64,000 nt of DNA, from the NCBI RefSeq assembly GCF_023534745.1, contig NZ_JAMHJQ010000002.1, forward strand, positions 347,820 to 411,819, given 5' to 3'. A program made the translations under genes and the position numbers. The notes beneath the pieces are model-generated. The model worked only from the letters and a program-made list of their open reading frames with translations, had not been told where the DNA came from and searched no databases. The DNA comes from Streptomyces sp. 35G-GA-8. Lineage in GTDB: Bacteria; Actinomycetota; Actinomycetes; Streptomycetales; Streptomycetaceae. This document shows, one piece after another, positions 25,730-35,714 of this stretch; position 1 is the first letter of the stretch, and each line of letters begins with the position of its first letter.

Positions 25730-27028
25730 GTGTCCGCTTTGAAAAAGACCGCCTTGACGGTCATCGCCGCCGCATTGCTTCCCGTGATGACCGCCGCCCC
25801 CGCGTCGGCCGACGGCAAGGTCGACGGGCCCGACAACAACAACCAGCCGAAGCCGCCCGTCTCCATGTCCACGGTCGGCGGGGCCAAGCTCGGCCGGGCG
25901 GGTACGCAGGTGAACCTCGGCGCCGGCGCGCCCGTTCTGCCCAAGCAGCTGAGCGGCCGGTCCTGGATCGTCGCGGACGCCGAGTCGGGCGCGGTACTGG
26001 CGTCGCACAACGCCCACTGGCGGCTCCCGCCGGCCTCCACCCTCAAGATGCTCTTCGCGGACACGGTGCTGCCCAAGCTGCCCAAGGACCAGGTGTACAA
26101 GGTCGCGCCCACCGATCTCGCGGGGGTGGGCGCGGGCAGCAGCCTGGTCGGCGTCAAGGAGAACCTCAAGTACTCCGTCCACGATCTGTGGCTGGGGGTC
26201 TTCCTGCGCTCCGGCAATGACGCCGTCCATGTGCTCTCCGAGATGAACGGCGGGGTGCCCAAGACCGTCAAGGACATGCAGAAGCACGCCGAAGAGCTCC
26301 AGGCACTGGACACGCAGGTCGTCACCCCCGACGGCTACGACGAGAAGAACCAGGTCTCCAGCGCCTACGACCTCACCCTGATCGCCCGCTCCGGACTCCA
26401 GAAGAAGGACTTCCGGGAGTACTGCGCGACCGTGACGGCCAAGTTCCCCGGCGACGTGAAGCAGACGAAGGAGGGCGAGAAGGTCGAGAAGGACAAGAAC
26501 GGCGACCCCAAGCGCGACTCCTTCGAGATCCAGAACACCAACCGGCTGCTGACCGGCGCCCCCGGCGTCGCCACGTACAAGGGCATCGCCGGTGTGAAGA
26601 ACGGCAACACCACCCACGCCGGCGCGACCTTCACCGGGGTCGCCGAGCGCGACGGCCGGGTGCTGCTGGTCACCGTCATGAACCCGTCCTCCACGGAGGG
26701 CCAGGCGGTCTACCAGGAGGCGGCGCGGCTGCTGGACTGGGGCTTCTCGGCGGCCGGGAAGGTGACTCCGGTCGGTGAGCTGGTGCCGCCCAAGTCCGCC
26801 CGTCTGAAGGCCTCTCCGAACCCCACCGCCGTGGGAGCGGACTCGGCCGGGGTCGGCGTGGCCACCGAGCCCGCCAAGTTCGCGGCCACCAACGGCGAGG
26901 GCACGGGTGGCGTCGGGACGGCTCTCGCCGTCGTGGGCGGGGTGCTGGTCGTACTGGGAGGCGCGGTGTTCCTGGTCAACCGGCGCTGGCCGCTGCCCGA
27001 CCTGGTCCGTCGCCGCCCGCGCGAGTAG
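25730..27028 (+). CDS. D-alanyl-D-alanine carboxypeptidase (S11-type penicillin-binding protein)
   Basis: 432 residues. A signal peptide (about 1-27) leads to a serine-peptidase domain with Ser103-T-L-Lys106, Ser161-G-Asn163 and, in place of the usual K-T-G, Lys290-N-Gly292. The enzyme trims the last D-Ala from peptidoglycan stems outside the cell. A C-terminal membrane helix (GTALAVVGGVLVVLGGAVFLV) followed by a basic tail anchors it. The GTG at 25730 is the start that leaves a normal signal peptide. Its 3' end overlaps the convergent YihY gene by 53 bases. Confidence 0.9.
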   Translation: MSALKKTALTVIAAALLPVMTAAPASADGKVDGPDNNNQPKPPVSMSTVGGAKLGRAGTQVNLGAGAPVLPKQLSGRSWIVADAESGAVLASHNAHWRLPPASTLKMLFADTVLPKLPKDQVYKVAPTDLAGVGAGSSLVGVKENLKYSVHDLWLGVFLRSGNDAVHVLSEMNGGVPKTVKDMQKHAEELQALDTQVVTPDGYDEKNQVSSAYDLTLIARSGLQKKDFREYCATVTAKFPGDVKQTKEGEKVEKDKNGDPKRDSFEIQNTNRLLTGAPGVATYKGIAGVKNGNTTHAGATFTGVAERDGRVLLVTVMNPSSTEGQAVYQEAARLLDWGFSAAGKVTPVGELVPPKSARLKASPNPTAVGADSAGVGVATEPAKFAATNGEGTGGVGTALAVVGGVLVVLGGAVFLVNRRWPLPDLVRRRPRE

Positions 27029-27974
27029 AACCGGCGGCGCGGTTGCCGCTGCCGTCGCCGTCGCCGCTGCCGTTGTCCCGCAGCGGCTCGATCTCCGGCC
27101 CGGCATCGGCCTCGTCCTCGTCCGTTTTGCTACGGGTCGCCGTCCAGGCGGCGCAGAACAGCAGCAGCTTCGCCGTGAAGTTGATCCACAGCAGCAGCGC
27201 GACGGGCACCCCGAACGCGCCGTACATGCTCTTCGCCGCCACGCCCCGCATATAGCCGCCGAGCAGCAGCTTGAGCAGTTCGAAGCCGACGGCGCCGATG
27301 AGAGCGGCGACGACGAGCCGGCGGCGCGGGGGATGGACGCGGGGCAGCAGCGTCAGTACGTACAGCAGCAACAGGAAGTCGGCGAGGATCGCCACGGCGA
27401 GGGCGGCCACCTGGAGCAGGACGCCGCCCGCGCCGTTCTCGGGGATGCCCAGCCGCTCGGCGGTCCAGCCGACGGCGGTCGAGCCGAAGCCCGAGGCCCC
27501 GAGCGAGGCCAGCCCGACCGCCCCCAGACCGACGAGCGCCACCGCGTCCTTGCCCTTGAGCAGGAACGGATTGCCCTCTTTCGTGTCGTCCAGCTCCCAG
27601 ACGGCGCGCAGACACTCCCGCATGGAGCCGACCCAGCCGATCCCGGTGAGGAGCAGCACCGCACCGGCCACCACCCCGACCGTGCCCGCGTTGGCCACCA
27701 GACCGCTGATGTCCAGCTGTTGGGAGATACCGGGGACCTGCTGCGCGATGCTGTTCTGGAGCCGGTCCAACTGGCCCCGGCTGAGCAGCGCGGCGCCGAT
27801 CGCGGCGCCCACGGTGATCAGCGGGAAGAGCGCGATAAAGCTGATGAACGTGATGGCGGCGGCCAGCCGTGTCCAGTGGACGCGGTCGAGCGTTTCGTAC
27901 GAACGCCAGGCGTGCGTCCGCATCAGCCTGGCCACGAACGGGCCGACGAGGGGCAGTTTCTTCAGCCAGTCCAT
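26976..27974 (-). CDS. YihY/BrkB-family inner-membrane protein
   Basis: 332 residues with about six membrane helices. The family signature AAAITFISFIALFPLITVGAAIG is present near residue 45, and a later conserved block reads GFELLKLLLGGYMRG and YGAFGVPVALLLWINFTAKLLLFCAAW. The C-terminal 50 residues are low complexity. YihY proteins are widespread and their function is unsettled; the older name ribonuclease BN is incorrect. The 3' end runs 53 bases into the convergent carboxypeptidase gene. Confidence 0.9.
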   Translation of the reverse strand: MDWLKKLPLVGPFVARLMRTHAWRSYETLDRVHWTRLAAAITFISFIALFPLITVGAAIGAALLSRGQLDRLQNSIAQQVPGISQQLDISGLVANAGTVGVVAGAVLLLTGIGWVGSMRECLRAVWELDDTKEGNPFLLKGKDAVALVGLGAVGLASLGASGFGSTAVGWTAERLGIPENGAGGVLLQVAALAVAILADFLLLLYVLTLLPRVHPPRRRLVVAALIGAVGFELLKLLLGGYMRGVAAKSMYGAFGVPVALLLWINFTAKLLLFCAAWTATRSKTDEDEADAGPEIEPLRDNGSGDGDGSGNRAAGSTRAGGDGPGRAAASAG

Positions 27975-28183
27975 GAACGACGTGTACCCCCTGATCGGAA
28001 AACAAGCGCCAGCTTCGCGACAAAGCCCGCAAAGAATGCAGTATGGGGCGATACGGTCATTTCACCTCGGACCTGTCGCGCCGCCTGTCGCCGCACCCGC
28101 AAGCGGCAACTGCCTGTTCGCACTGCTGCTCTGCTGCCCCCTCCCCCTCCCCCCTCCCCCCACCCCCTGAGGAGCGATTCACG

Positions 28184-28939
28184 ATGAAGGACGCCTTCGG
28201 CACCCCTCGGTCCCTGCTCATCCTCGGCGGTACGTCGGAGATCGGACTCGCCACCGCGCGCCGGCTGATCGCCCGCCGTGCCCGTACGGTCTGGCTGGCG
28301 GGCCGCCCCTCCCCCGCCCTGGACACCGCCGCCGACGGGCTGCGGGCCCTGGGCGCGGACGTCCGTACCGTCGCCTTCGACGCCCTGGACCCGGGCTCGC
28401 ACCTGGAAGTGCTCGGCAAGGTCTTCGCGGAGGGCGCCATCGACATGGTGCTGCTCGCCTTCGGGGTCCTCGGCGACCAGGCGCACGACGAGGCGGACCC
28501 GCTCGCGGCGGTACGGGTGGCGCAGACCAACTACACCGGCGCGGTCTCGGCGGGGCTGGTGTGCGCGGGCGCGATGCAGACGCAGGGGCACGGTTCGCTG
28601 GTGGTGCTGTCGTCGGTGGCCGGCGAGCGGGCCCGGCGCGCGGACTTCATCTATGGGTCGAGCAAGGCGGGCCTGGACGCGTTCGCGCAGGGGCTGGGGG
28701 ACGCCATGTGCGGCACGGGGGTGCGGATCATGGTCGTACGGCCCGGCCTCGTTCGGCCGAGGACGGCGGCCGCCCGGCCGGAAACGCCGCTGGCCACCAC
28801 CCCGGAGGCGGTCGCGACGGCCATCGAGCTGGGTCTGCGACGGCACTCGGAGACCGTGTGGGTGCCGGGGGCGCTACGGGTGGTGATGGCGGCGGTGCGC
28901 CATCTGCCGCGCCCGCTGTTCCGCAGGCTGCCCGTCTGA
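28184..28939 (+). CDS. SDR oxidoreductase, DprE2-like (decaprenylphosphoryl-ribose 2-epimerase subunit)
   Basis: 251 residues. The NAD(P)-binding loop reads LILGGTSEIGLATARRL, which has the G-G-x-S/T-E-I-G form of DprE2 proteins. The catalytic set is Ser in VVLSSVAGERARRADFIYGSSKAG with Tyr-x-x-x-Lys. DprE2 reduces the keto sugar made by DprE1 to give decaprenylphosphoryl arabinose; Streptomyces lacks an arabinan wall, so the true substrate may differ. GAGGAG lies 10 bases before the ATG at 28184. Confidence 0.85.
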   Translation: MKDAFGTPRSLLILGGTSEIGLATARRLIARRARTVWLAGRPSPALDTAADGLRALGADVRTVAFDALDPGSHLEVLGKVFAEGAIDMVLLAFGVLGDQAHDEADPLAAVRVAQTNYTGAVSAGLVCAGAMQTQGHGSLVVLSSVAGERARRADFIYGSSKAGLDAFAQGLGDAMCGTGVRIMVVRPGLVRPRTAAARPETPLATTPEAVATAIELGLRRHSETVWVPGALRVVMAAVRHLPRPLFRRLPV

Positions 28940-29017
28940 GCCGACGGGCGGCGGGAGGGGAAGGCGATGGGCCGGGGGCGGCCGGGCAGCGGGAGAGCGA
29001 GGCCGGGAGGGCGGGGC

Positions 29018-29632
29018 TCAGCGCAGGGAGGTCGGCCGGTCGACCGGGGTGGTCTGCGGGGGCAACCCCGAGATCTCCGCGCCACCGCCGAACGCGTACT
29101 CCTGGAGCTTGCGCCATACGGCGTCCGCGCCCTGCTCGTACAGCGCGAAGGAGGTGCAGCTCCAGGCCGCGCCGTACTCGGACAGCTCCTCGTAGGCCCG
29201 GTCCATCGCCTCCTCGGCGATGCCGTGCGCCACCGTCACATGGGGGTGGTACGGAAACTGCAGCTCGCGGACGAGCGGGCCCGAGGAGTCCCTGACGCGC
29301 TTCTGGAGCCAGGTGCAGGCCGACGCGCCCTCGACCACCTGGATGTAGACCACCGGCGAGAGCGGGCGGAACGTACCGGTGCCGGACAGCCTCATCGGGA
29401 ACGGCCTGCCGGCCGACGCGACGGCGGCGAGATGCGCCTCGATCGCGGGCAGCGCCGACGCGTCGACCTCGGTGGGCGGCAGCAGCGTGACATGCGTGGG
29501 AATGCCGTGCGCGGCGGGATCACCGAAGCCCGCACGCCGGTCCTGGATCAGGCTGCCGTACGGCTCCGGGACCGCGATCGAAACGCCGAGCGTTACGGTC
29601 CCCACATCGATCTCCTCAGTCCCGTGGTCCAT
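29018..29632 (-). CDS. 2'-5' RNA ligase / cyclic phosphodiesterase superfamily protein
   Basis: 204 residues with the two H-x-T motifs of the 2H phosphoesterase fold, THVTLLPP and PHVTVAHG, spaced as in the family. The enzyme should open or form 2',3'-cyclic or 2'-5' phosphodiester bonds in RNA or small nucleotides; the physiological substrate is unknown. The ATG at 29632 was taken as start; the frame continues further upstream without coding character. It sits downstream of trpS on the same strand, after a 230-base gap. Confidence 0.82.
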   Translation of the reverse strand: MDHGTEEIDVGTVTLGVSIAVPEPYGSLIQDRRAGFGDPAAHGIPTHVTLLPPTEVDASALPAIEAHLAAVASAGRPFPMRLSGTGTFRPLSPVVYIQVVEGASACTWLQKRVRDSSGPLVRELQFPYHPHVTVAHGIAEEAMDRAYEELSEYGAAWSCTSFALYEQGADAVWRKLQEYAFGGGAEISGLPPQTTPVDRPTSLR

Positions 29633-29861
29633 GTGTCGATGGTCTGTGTCTTCGCCGCCGCTCGCCAGTGTGACGGTCGCACCGCCCGGCCCGCCAGCGG
29701 CGACCCGAGCGGTGCGACGCGGTGGCGTTCCGGGCCGGCGCACCCCACTGACCTCCGGTGTCTTCGCTCCGGGCCGCCCTCTGCGCCGGTGCGCCGCCGG
29801 TGCGCCACCGATGCTCCTCGGTACCGCGCCAGTACTCCGTCGGTGCGTGGCCCGTACTCCG

Positions 29862-31192
<1,331 letters not shown>

Positions 31193-32398
31193 GTGTCGAC
31201 AACGGAGAGCGCCATCGCCTCGGCGGAGGCCCACAGCGCGCACAACTACCACCCGCTGCCCATCGTGGTCGCCTCGGCGGACGGCGCCTGGATGACCGAT
31301 GTCGAGGGGCGGCGCTTCCTCGACATGCTCGCCGGGTACTCGGCGCTCAATTTCGGCCATGGCAACAGAAGGCTCATCGACGCCGCGAAGGCGCAGCTGG
31401 AGAGGGTGACGCTCACCTCTCGCGCGTTCCACCACGACCGGTTCGCCGACTTCTGTACACAGCTGGCCGAGCTGTGCGGCATGGAGATGGTGCTGCCCAT
31501 GAACACCGGCGCCGAGGCGGTGGAGACCGCCGTGAAGACCGCCAGGAAGTGGGGCTACCGGGTCAAGGGCGTGCCGGACGGCATGGCGAAGATCGTCGTG
31601 GCGGCCAATAACTTCCACGGCCGTACGACCACGATCATCAGCTTCTCGACGGACGCGGAGGCGCGGGCGGACTTCGGCCCGTACACGCCCGGCTTCGAGA
31701 TCGTTCCGTACGGGGATCTCACCGCGATGGACGCGGCGATGACCGAGAACACCGTGGCCGTGCTCGTGGAGCCGATCCAGGGCGAGGCCGGGGTCCTGGT
31801 GCCGCCTGCGGGCTATCTCGCCGGGGTGCGGGAGCTGACCCGGCAGCGGAACGTGCTCTTCATCGCGGACGAGATCCAGTCGGGCCTGGGCCGGACGGGG
31901 AAGACCTTCGCCTGTGAGCACGAGGGCGTGGTGCCCGACATGTATGTCCTCGGCAAGGCGCTGGGCGGCGGGGTGGTGCCGGTGTCGGCGGTGGTGTCCT
32001 CGGCCGACGTGCTGGGCGTGTACCGGCCAGGCGAGCACGGCTCGACCTTCGGCGGCAATCCGCTCGCCTGCGCGGTGGCGCTGGAGGTCATCGCGATGCT
32101 GCGGTCGGGCGAGTTCCAGCAGCGCGCGGCGGAGCTGGGTGACCATCTCCACCACGAACTGGGCCTGCTGACGGGCGGCGGAGCGGTGGAGGCGGTACGG
32201 GGCCGGGGCCTGTGGGCTGGGGTGGACATCGTGCCGTCCCACGGGACGGGCCGGGAGATCTCGGAGCGGCTGATGGACCGGGGCGTACTGGTGAAGGACA
32301 CGCACGGCTCCACGATCCGGATCGCCCCGCCGCTGGTGATCAGCAAGGAGGACCTGGACTGGGGCCTGGACCAGCTCAGGGCGGTCCTGGCCGACTAG
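31193..32398 (+). CDS. rocD: Ornithine-oxo-acid transaminase
   Basis: 401 residues, class III PLP aminotransferase. The N-terminal AHNYHPLPIVVASADG and FLDMLAGYSALNFGHGN are typical of ornithine aminotransferase. NTGAEAVETAVKTARKWGY forms the phosphate pocket, FIADEIQSGLGRTGK carries the ring-contacting Asp, and the PLP lysine is in VLGKALGGGVVPVSA. It converts ornithine and 2-oxoglutarate to glutamate semialdehyde and glutamate, linking arginine and proline metabolism. The GTG start at 31193 has GGAG upstream. Confidence 0.93.
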   Translation: MSTTESAIASAEAHSAHNYHPLPIVVASADGAWMTDVEGRRFLDMLAGYSALNFGHGNRRLIDAAKAQLERVTLTSRAFHHDRFADFCTQLAELCGMEMVLPMNTGAEAVETAVKTARKWGYRVKGVPDGMAKIVVAANNFHGRTTTIISFSTDAEARADFGPYTPGFEIVPYGDLTAMDAAMTENTVAVLVEPIQGEAGVLVPPAGYLAGVRELTRQRNVLFIADEIQSGLGRTGKTFACEHEGVVPDMYVLGKALGGGVVPVSAVVSSADVLGVYRPGEHGSTFGGNPLACAVALEVIAMLRSGEFQQRAAELGDHLHHELGLLTGGGAVEAVRGRGLWAGVDIVPSHGTGREISERLMDRGVLVKDTHGSTIRIAPPLVISKEDLDWGLDQLRAVLAD

Positions 32399-32452
32399 GG
32401 CCTGTCCGGTCCCCGGGGCCTGTCCGGTTCCCAGGGTCTTTCCGGCCCTTGT

Positions 32453-32480
32453 GTCCGCTCGGGGCGTACCCCGGGCGGAC
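32453..32480. terminator. Bidirectional terminator between rocD and the ATP-grasp gene
   Basis: GTCCGCTCGGGG and CCCCGGGCGGAC form a 12-bp stem (one G-T wobble) with a CGTA loop. The flanks add GGCCTGTCCGG repeats and a complementary CCGGACAGGGC, so larger folds are possible. Confidence 0.75.
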
Positions 32481-32500
32481 GGGCCTGCCGGACAGGGCGC

Positions 32501-33682
32501 CTAGAGGATCACATGCGGCAGGAAGCGGGCGTACTCGTCGGTGATCAGCCCTGCGGACTCGCGGATGCCGAGGCCCGCCGCCTCGTCCTCGACCACCCAC
32601 GCGCCGAGCACCACCCGGTTGCCGTCGAAGTCGGGCAGCGGCGCCAACTCCTGGTAGCAGCAGGGCTCGTCGCGCAGCACCGGGGGCGCCCCCGGCTCGT
32701 GGATCGTGACGCCGGCGCCCTCCCTGCCGAGGAGGGGCTTGGCCACATAGCCGCGGGAGACGGCCAGTTCGCGGGGGCCGTCGAGGTGCGAGGGCAGCAG
32801 GTTGGGGTGGCCGGGGTGGAGCTCCCAGAGGATCGCCAGGAGCGCCTTGTTGGAGAGGAGCATCTTCCAGGCGGGCTCGATCCAGCAGGTGGTGCCCGTA
32901 CCGCCGCCGTTGTCCAGGGTGTCCTGGACGTACGGGCCGAAGCGGTCGGTGGCCAGCCACTCCCAGGGGTAGAGCTTGAAGCAGCTGCGGATGAAGCGCA
33001 GCCGGTCGTCCACGAAACGGCCCGACAGCCGGTCCCAGCCGATCTGTTCGACGGAGAGCGCCTCCGTCTCCAGGCCGGCCTGCTCGGCGGTCTCGCGCAG
33101 ATACGCGACCGTCATCAGGTCCTCGCCCAGTTCGTCGCCGTCGGAGTGCGCGAAGTGCACAGGGCCGGGCGGGAGGAGGCCGGACTGCCGTTTCCAGGCG
33201 GCGACCAGCCGTTCGTGCAGGGAGTTCCACTGGTCGGCGTGGGGGAACCGGTCCTCCATCCAGAACCACTGGGCGCTCGCGGCCTCGACCAGTGAGGTGG
33301 GGGTGTCGGCGTTGTACTCCAGCATCTTGGCCGGACCCGTGCCGTCGTAGTGCAGATCGAACCGACCGTAGATGGAGGGCAGTTCGGCGCGACGCCGCCA
33401 GGACTCGGCTATCAGGGCGGCGAGCCGGGGGTCGGTGATGCCGAGATCGGCGAAGCGGTCGTGCTCGACGATATGCGCGGCGGCGCCCAGACACATCGCG
33501 TGGAGCTCTTCGACGACCTCTTCGAGCGCCTCGACCTCGGGCAGCGTGAAGGAGTAGTAGGCGCTCTCGTCCCAGTACGGCCGCAGCGAGTCGTCCGGAT
33601 AGCGGGTGAGCGGATAGATGACGCCCTGCTCCTCGACTATGCGCTGCCAGTCGGGGCGGGGGCGTATGGCGTGACGTTTCAT
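32501..33682 (-). CDS. Glutathionylspermidine-synthase-family ATP-grasp protein (YgiC/YjfC-like)
   Basis: 393 residues, the length of the stand-alone synthetase domain. Motifs seen: YGRFDLHYDGTGPAKMLEYNADTPTSLVEA (ATP/metal region), WFWMEDRFPHADQWNSLHERLV, KPLLGREGAGVTI and ITDEYARFLPHVI. The family ligates a carboxylate to an amine using ATP; in E. coli, YgiC and YjfC are paralogues without proven activity, and streptomycetes do not make glutathione, so the substrate is unknown. It follows a small lipoprotein gene by 32 bases. Confidence 0.88.
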   Translation of the reverse strand: MKRHAIRPRPDWQRIVEEQGVIYPLTRYPDDSLRPYWDESAYYSFTLPEVEALEEVVEELHAMCLGAAAHIVEHDRFADLGITDPRLAALIAESWRRRAELPSIYGRFDLHYDGTGPAKMLEYNADTPTSLVEAASAQWFWMEDRFPHADQWNSLHERLVAAWKRQSGLLPPGPVHFAHSDGDELGEDLMTVAYLRETAEQAGLETEALSVEQIGWDRLSGRFVDDRLRFIRSCFKLYPWEWLATDRFGPYVQDTLDNGGGTGTTCWIEPAWKMLLSNKALLAILWELHPGHPNLLPSHLDGPRELAVSRGYVAKPLLGREGAGVTIHEPGAPPVLRDEPCCYQELAPLPDFDGNRVVLGAWVVEDEAAGLGIRESAGLITDEYARFLPHVIL

Positions 33683-33714
33683 CAGCGGATCAGCGGTCGG
33701 CCGGCCAGGACCAC

Positions 33715-33999
33715 TCAGCCCCCGCCGGAGCCGGACGAACAGCCGAAACCGCCCCGGTCGACGGCGGACTTGTCGAAGCTGCCGCCGTCGACCTTGCCCT
33801 TGCTGCTCGATCCCCCGTAGTAGTACGAGCCGCTGCCGCCGCTCTTGCACTCGGAGCTGGGCAGGGTCTGCCGCGTCGTCCGGTCGGCGCACCGCTTGTC
33901 CGGATCCGAGCCGCAGGACGTGATCGTGACGGCGAGGACCCCCATGCTCCCGAGCACGACCGTGCTCGACCTCAGTCTCCGTGGACGCGCAGCGGCCAT
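33715..33999 (-). CDS. Small YgiB-like lipoprotein
   Basis: 94 residues. A basic start (MAAARPRRLRSS) and hydrophobic stretch end in the lipobox V-T-I-T-S-C. The mature part has a Cys-containing stretch (DKRCADRTTRQTLPSSECK) and a Gly/Ser/Tyr-rich tail ending GGFGCSSGSGGG. The combination of a Gly-rich lipoprotein and a downstream glutathionylspermidine-synthase-family gene mirrors ygiB-ygiC in enterobacteria; the similarity in sequence is limited to the tail. It is the first gene of the pair. Confidence 0.75.
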   Translation of the reverse strand: MAAARPRRLRSSTVVLGSMGVLAVTITSCGSDPDKRCADRTTRQTLPSSECKSGGSGSYYYGGSSSKGKVDGGSFDKSAVDRGGFGCSSGSGGG

Positions 34000-34021
34000 G
34001 TCCCCGCCCTTTCCCCCGTTG

Positions 34022-34033
34022 TTGTGAACACAA
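34022..34033. promoter_or_regulatory. Perfect palindrome upstream of the lipoprotein gene
   Basis: TTGTGAACACAA is a 12-bp perfect palindrome in a locally AT-rich patch, 22 bases before the lipoprotein ATG. It could be an operator overlapping the promoter or leader. Confidence 0.45.
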
Positions 34034-34183
34034 TAAGCGGCCTTACCGCCCTGCCGTAAAGGCGTTACGTGGCGTTTCCTCGGATCCTCGGCCAATGCCC
34101 CACTGGAGCGCGTACGTACGTCTTGGGACGATCCGCGCGCTCGGGCCAGGGCCGTGCTCGGGCCGTCGGCGTACCGCCGGGGC

Positions 34184-35026
34184 TCAGCGGCCGGCCGCGC
34201 GGCGGATCTCGCCTTCCGCCGGGAGCAGGTCCGTGATCATCTCCCAGATCCGCTTCGCGTCCGTCCTCGTCAGCCGCACCGCGCTCGCCGGGCCGACCTG
34301 CCCCGGGGCGACCGGCTCTGCGGGGAGTTCGCGGTGCCAGTAGCCCAGGGGGCCGCAGTCCCAGACGCCGAAGCCGCGGACCGCTACGCCGTCCTGGCCG
34401 CCGTCGCGGCCGCGCCAGGCCGCGGTCATGCGCCAGCTCGACCGCAGTTCGCCGATCATGTCGGCGAAGAGCGCGAGCGCCGGTTCTGACAGGGTGCCGG
34501 TCGACTCCAGGGCGGCGCGGACACGCTCACGCTCCGCTCCGCCGGACGCGGTGGCGGGGACGTCGGCCATGCTCCCGACGCCCGCTTCGAGCGTTGCCAC
34601 GGTCGTCTCGACGACGGCGAGCCCGGCGTCGCGCACGGCGGCGGACTGCTGGAGGTTCACCAGATTCGCCATCGCCCAGACCAGCGTCTTCGGCTCGACC
34701 GTCGTGTACTCGGCCTCACGCTCTCCGGGCCAGGACTGGTGGGCGACCACATGGTCCTCCCCGATGATCAGCCCGTGGTTCAGGGTGCCCTGACGGCCCG
34801 TGGCCTCCAGGGAGATGACCACGACCGGGTTGACGAGCGTCTTCATCATGGGCAGCAGCAGAACGGACAGCTCACCGTCCCGGCCGAGCAGACCGCACTG
34901 CCGCAGTTCGTCCCCTGCCGCGGCGTACTCGTCGGGCACGGGCCGGCCGGTCGCCAGTTCGGTGAGGACGATGACGTGCTCGTCGGTCAGCCGGAATCGG
35001 GGCCGGGTGATGTCGTACGAAGGCAT
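34184..35026 (-). CDS. EspG-like protein of a type-VII-secretion-like cassette
   Basis: 280 residues, soluble, no signal peptide. The N-terminal half (LTELATGRPVPDEYAAAGDELRQCGLLGRDGELSVLLLPMMKTLVNP) and the overall length resemble EspG-type ESX chaperones, which hold PE/PPE-type substrates in the cytoplasm before export. This assignment is by general pattern and by position beside WXG-like genes, not by a strict motif. It is the last gene of the four-gene cassette. Confidence 0.55.
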   Translation of the reverse strand: MPSYDITRPRFRLTDEHVIVLTELATGRPVPDEYAAAGDELRQCGLLGRDGELSVLLLPMMKTLVNPVVVISLEATGRQGTLNHGLIIGEDHVVAHQSWPGEREAEYTTVEPKTLVWAMANLVNLQQSAAVRDAGLAVVETTVATLEAGVGSMADVPATASGGAERERVRAALESTGTLSEPALALFADMIGELRSSWRMTAAWRGRDGGQDGVAVRGFGVWDCGPLGYWHRELPAEPVAPGQVGPASAVRLTRTDAKRIWEMITDLLPAEGEIRRAAGR

Positions 35027-35093
35027 GGGCAGAACACTCGCTTTGCTACGGGTCGGATGGGGTCGTCGGGTGCCGTGTTCCGGCCGGAACCGC

Positions 35094-35705
35094 TCAGGAC
35101 TGGCTCTCCGCGAAGAGCCGGGTGGACCGCGAGAAGGCGGCCCGTACGGCGCCGCCCCTGGTCAGTGGGGCCCGGTCCACACCCGCGAAGAGCGCGACGA
35201 GCGCGATGTCCGCGGCCACGGCCCGGCCCGTCACCCGCACCACCAGCTTCTTGCTCGCGCCGATACCGGACTGCTTGGCCGTGAGGGAGACGCCCGGGTC
35301 CTCGTTGTCGGCCTCCCTCAGCAGTACGTACTGCTTCCGGTTGACCGCCCACAGCCGGTAGTTGTCCCCGCCGTACTTGAAGTGCAGGGCACGGGCCTTG
35401 TGCGTCAGCCCGAAGCGGTTGCGCCGCAGATACACCATCGCGTCGCCGACCCTGAGGGTGGACCGGTTGAGCGTCGGGAGGTCCGCCGCCTCGGTGTGGA
35501 TGCCGCGGGTCTCGAACGTGGCGGTGGGGATGAGGGTGCCGCGTACCTCGGAGACCACGCTGCCCGGGGTGGTCTTCCTGGGCAGCGGGCAGGTCAGCAC
35601 GATCTCGCCGAACTCCGGTGAGGTGCCCCGGTATCCGGCGCGCCGCTCGTGTGTGCGGCCCTCCTTCCAGAACTCCAGCGTGATCGGGGCGGTGGCGGTA
35701 TGCAT
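35094..35705 (-). CDS. Hypothetical protein of the type-VII-like cassette (203 aa)
   Basis: The protein opens MHTATAPITLEFWKEGRTHERRAGYRG and is predicted to be mainly beta-strand, with a late hydrophobic stretch (AVAADIALVALFAGV) that is too short for a confident membrane helix. No known family was recognised. It starts nine bases after the WXG-like gene ends, so the two are tightly linked. A role as partner, regulator or immunity factor of the upstream protein is possible but unproven. Confidence 0.65.
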   Translation of the reverse strand: MHTATAPITLEFWKEGRTHERRAGYRGTSPEFGEIVLTCPLPRKTTPGSVVSEVRGTLIPTATFETRGIHTEAADLPTLNRSTLRVGDAMVYLRRNRFGLTHKARALHFKYGGDNYRLWAVNRKQYVLLREADNEDPGVSLTAKQSGIGASKKLVVRVTGRAVAADIALVALFAGVDRAPLTRGGAVRAAFSRSTRLFAESQS

Positions 35706-35714
35706 CGGTCTCCT

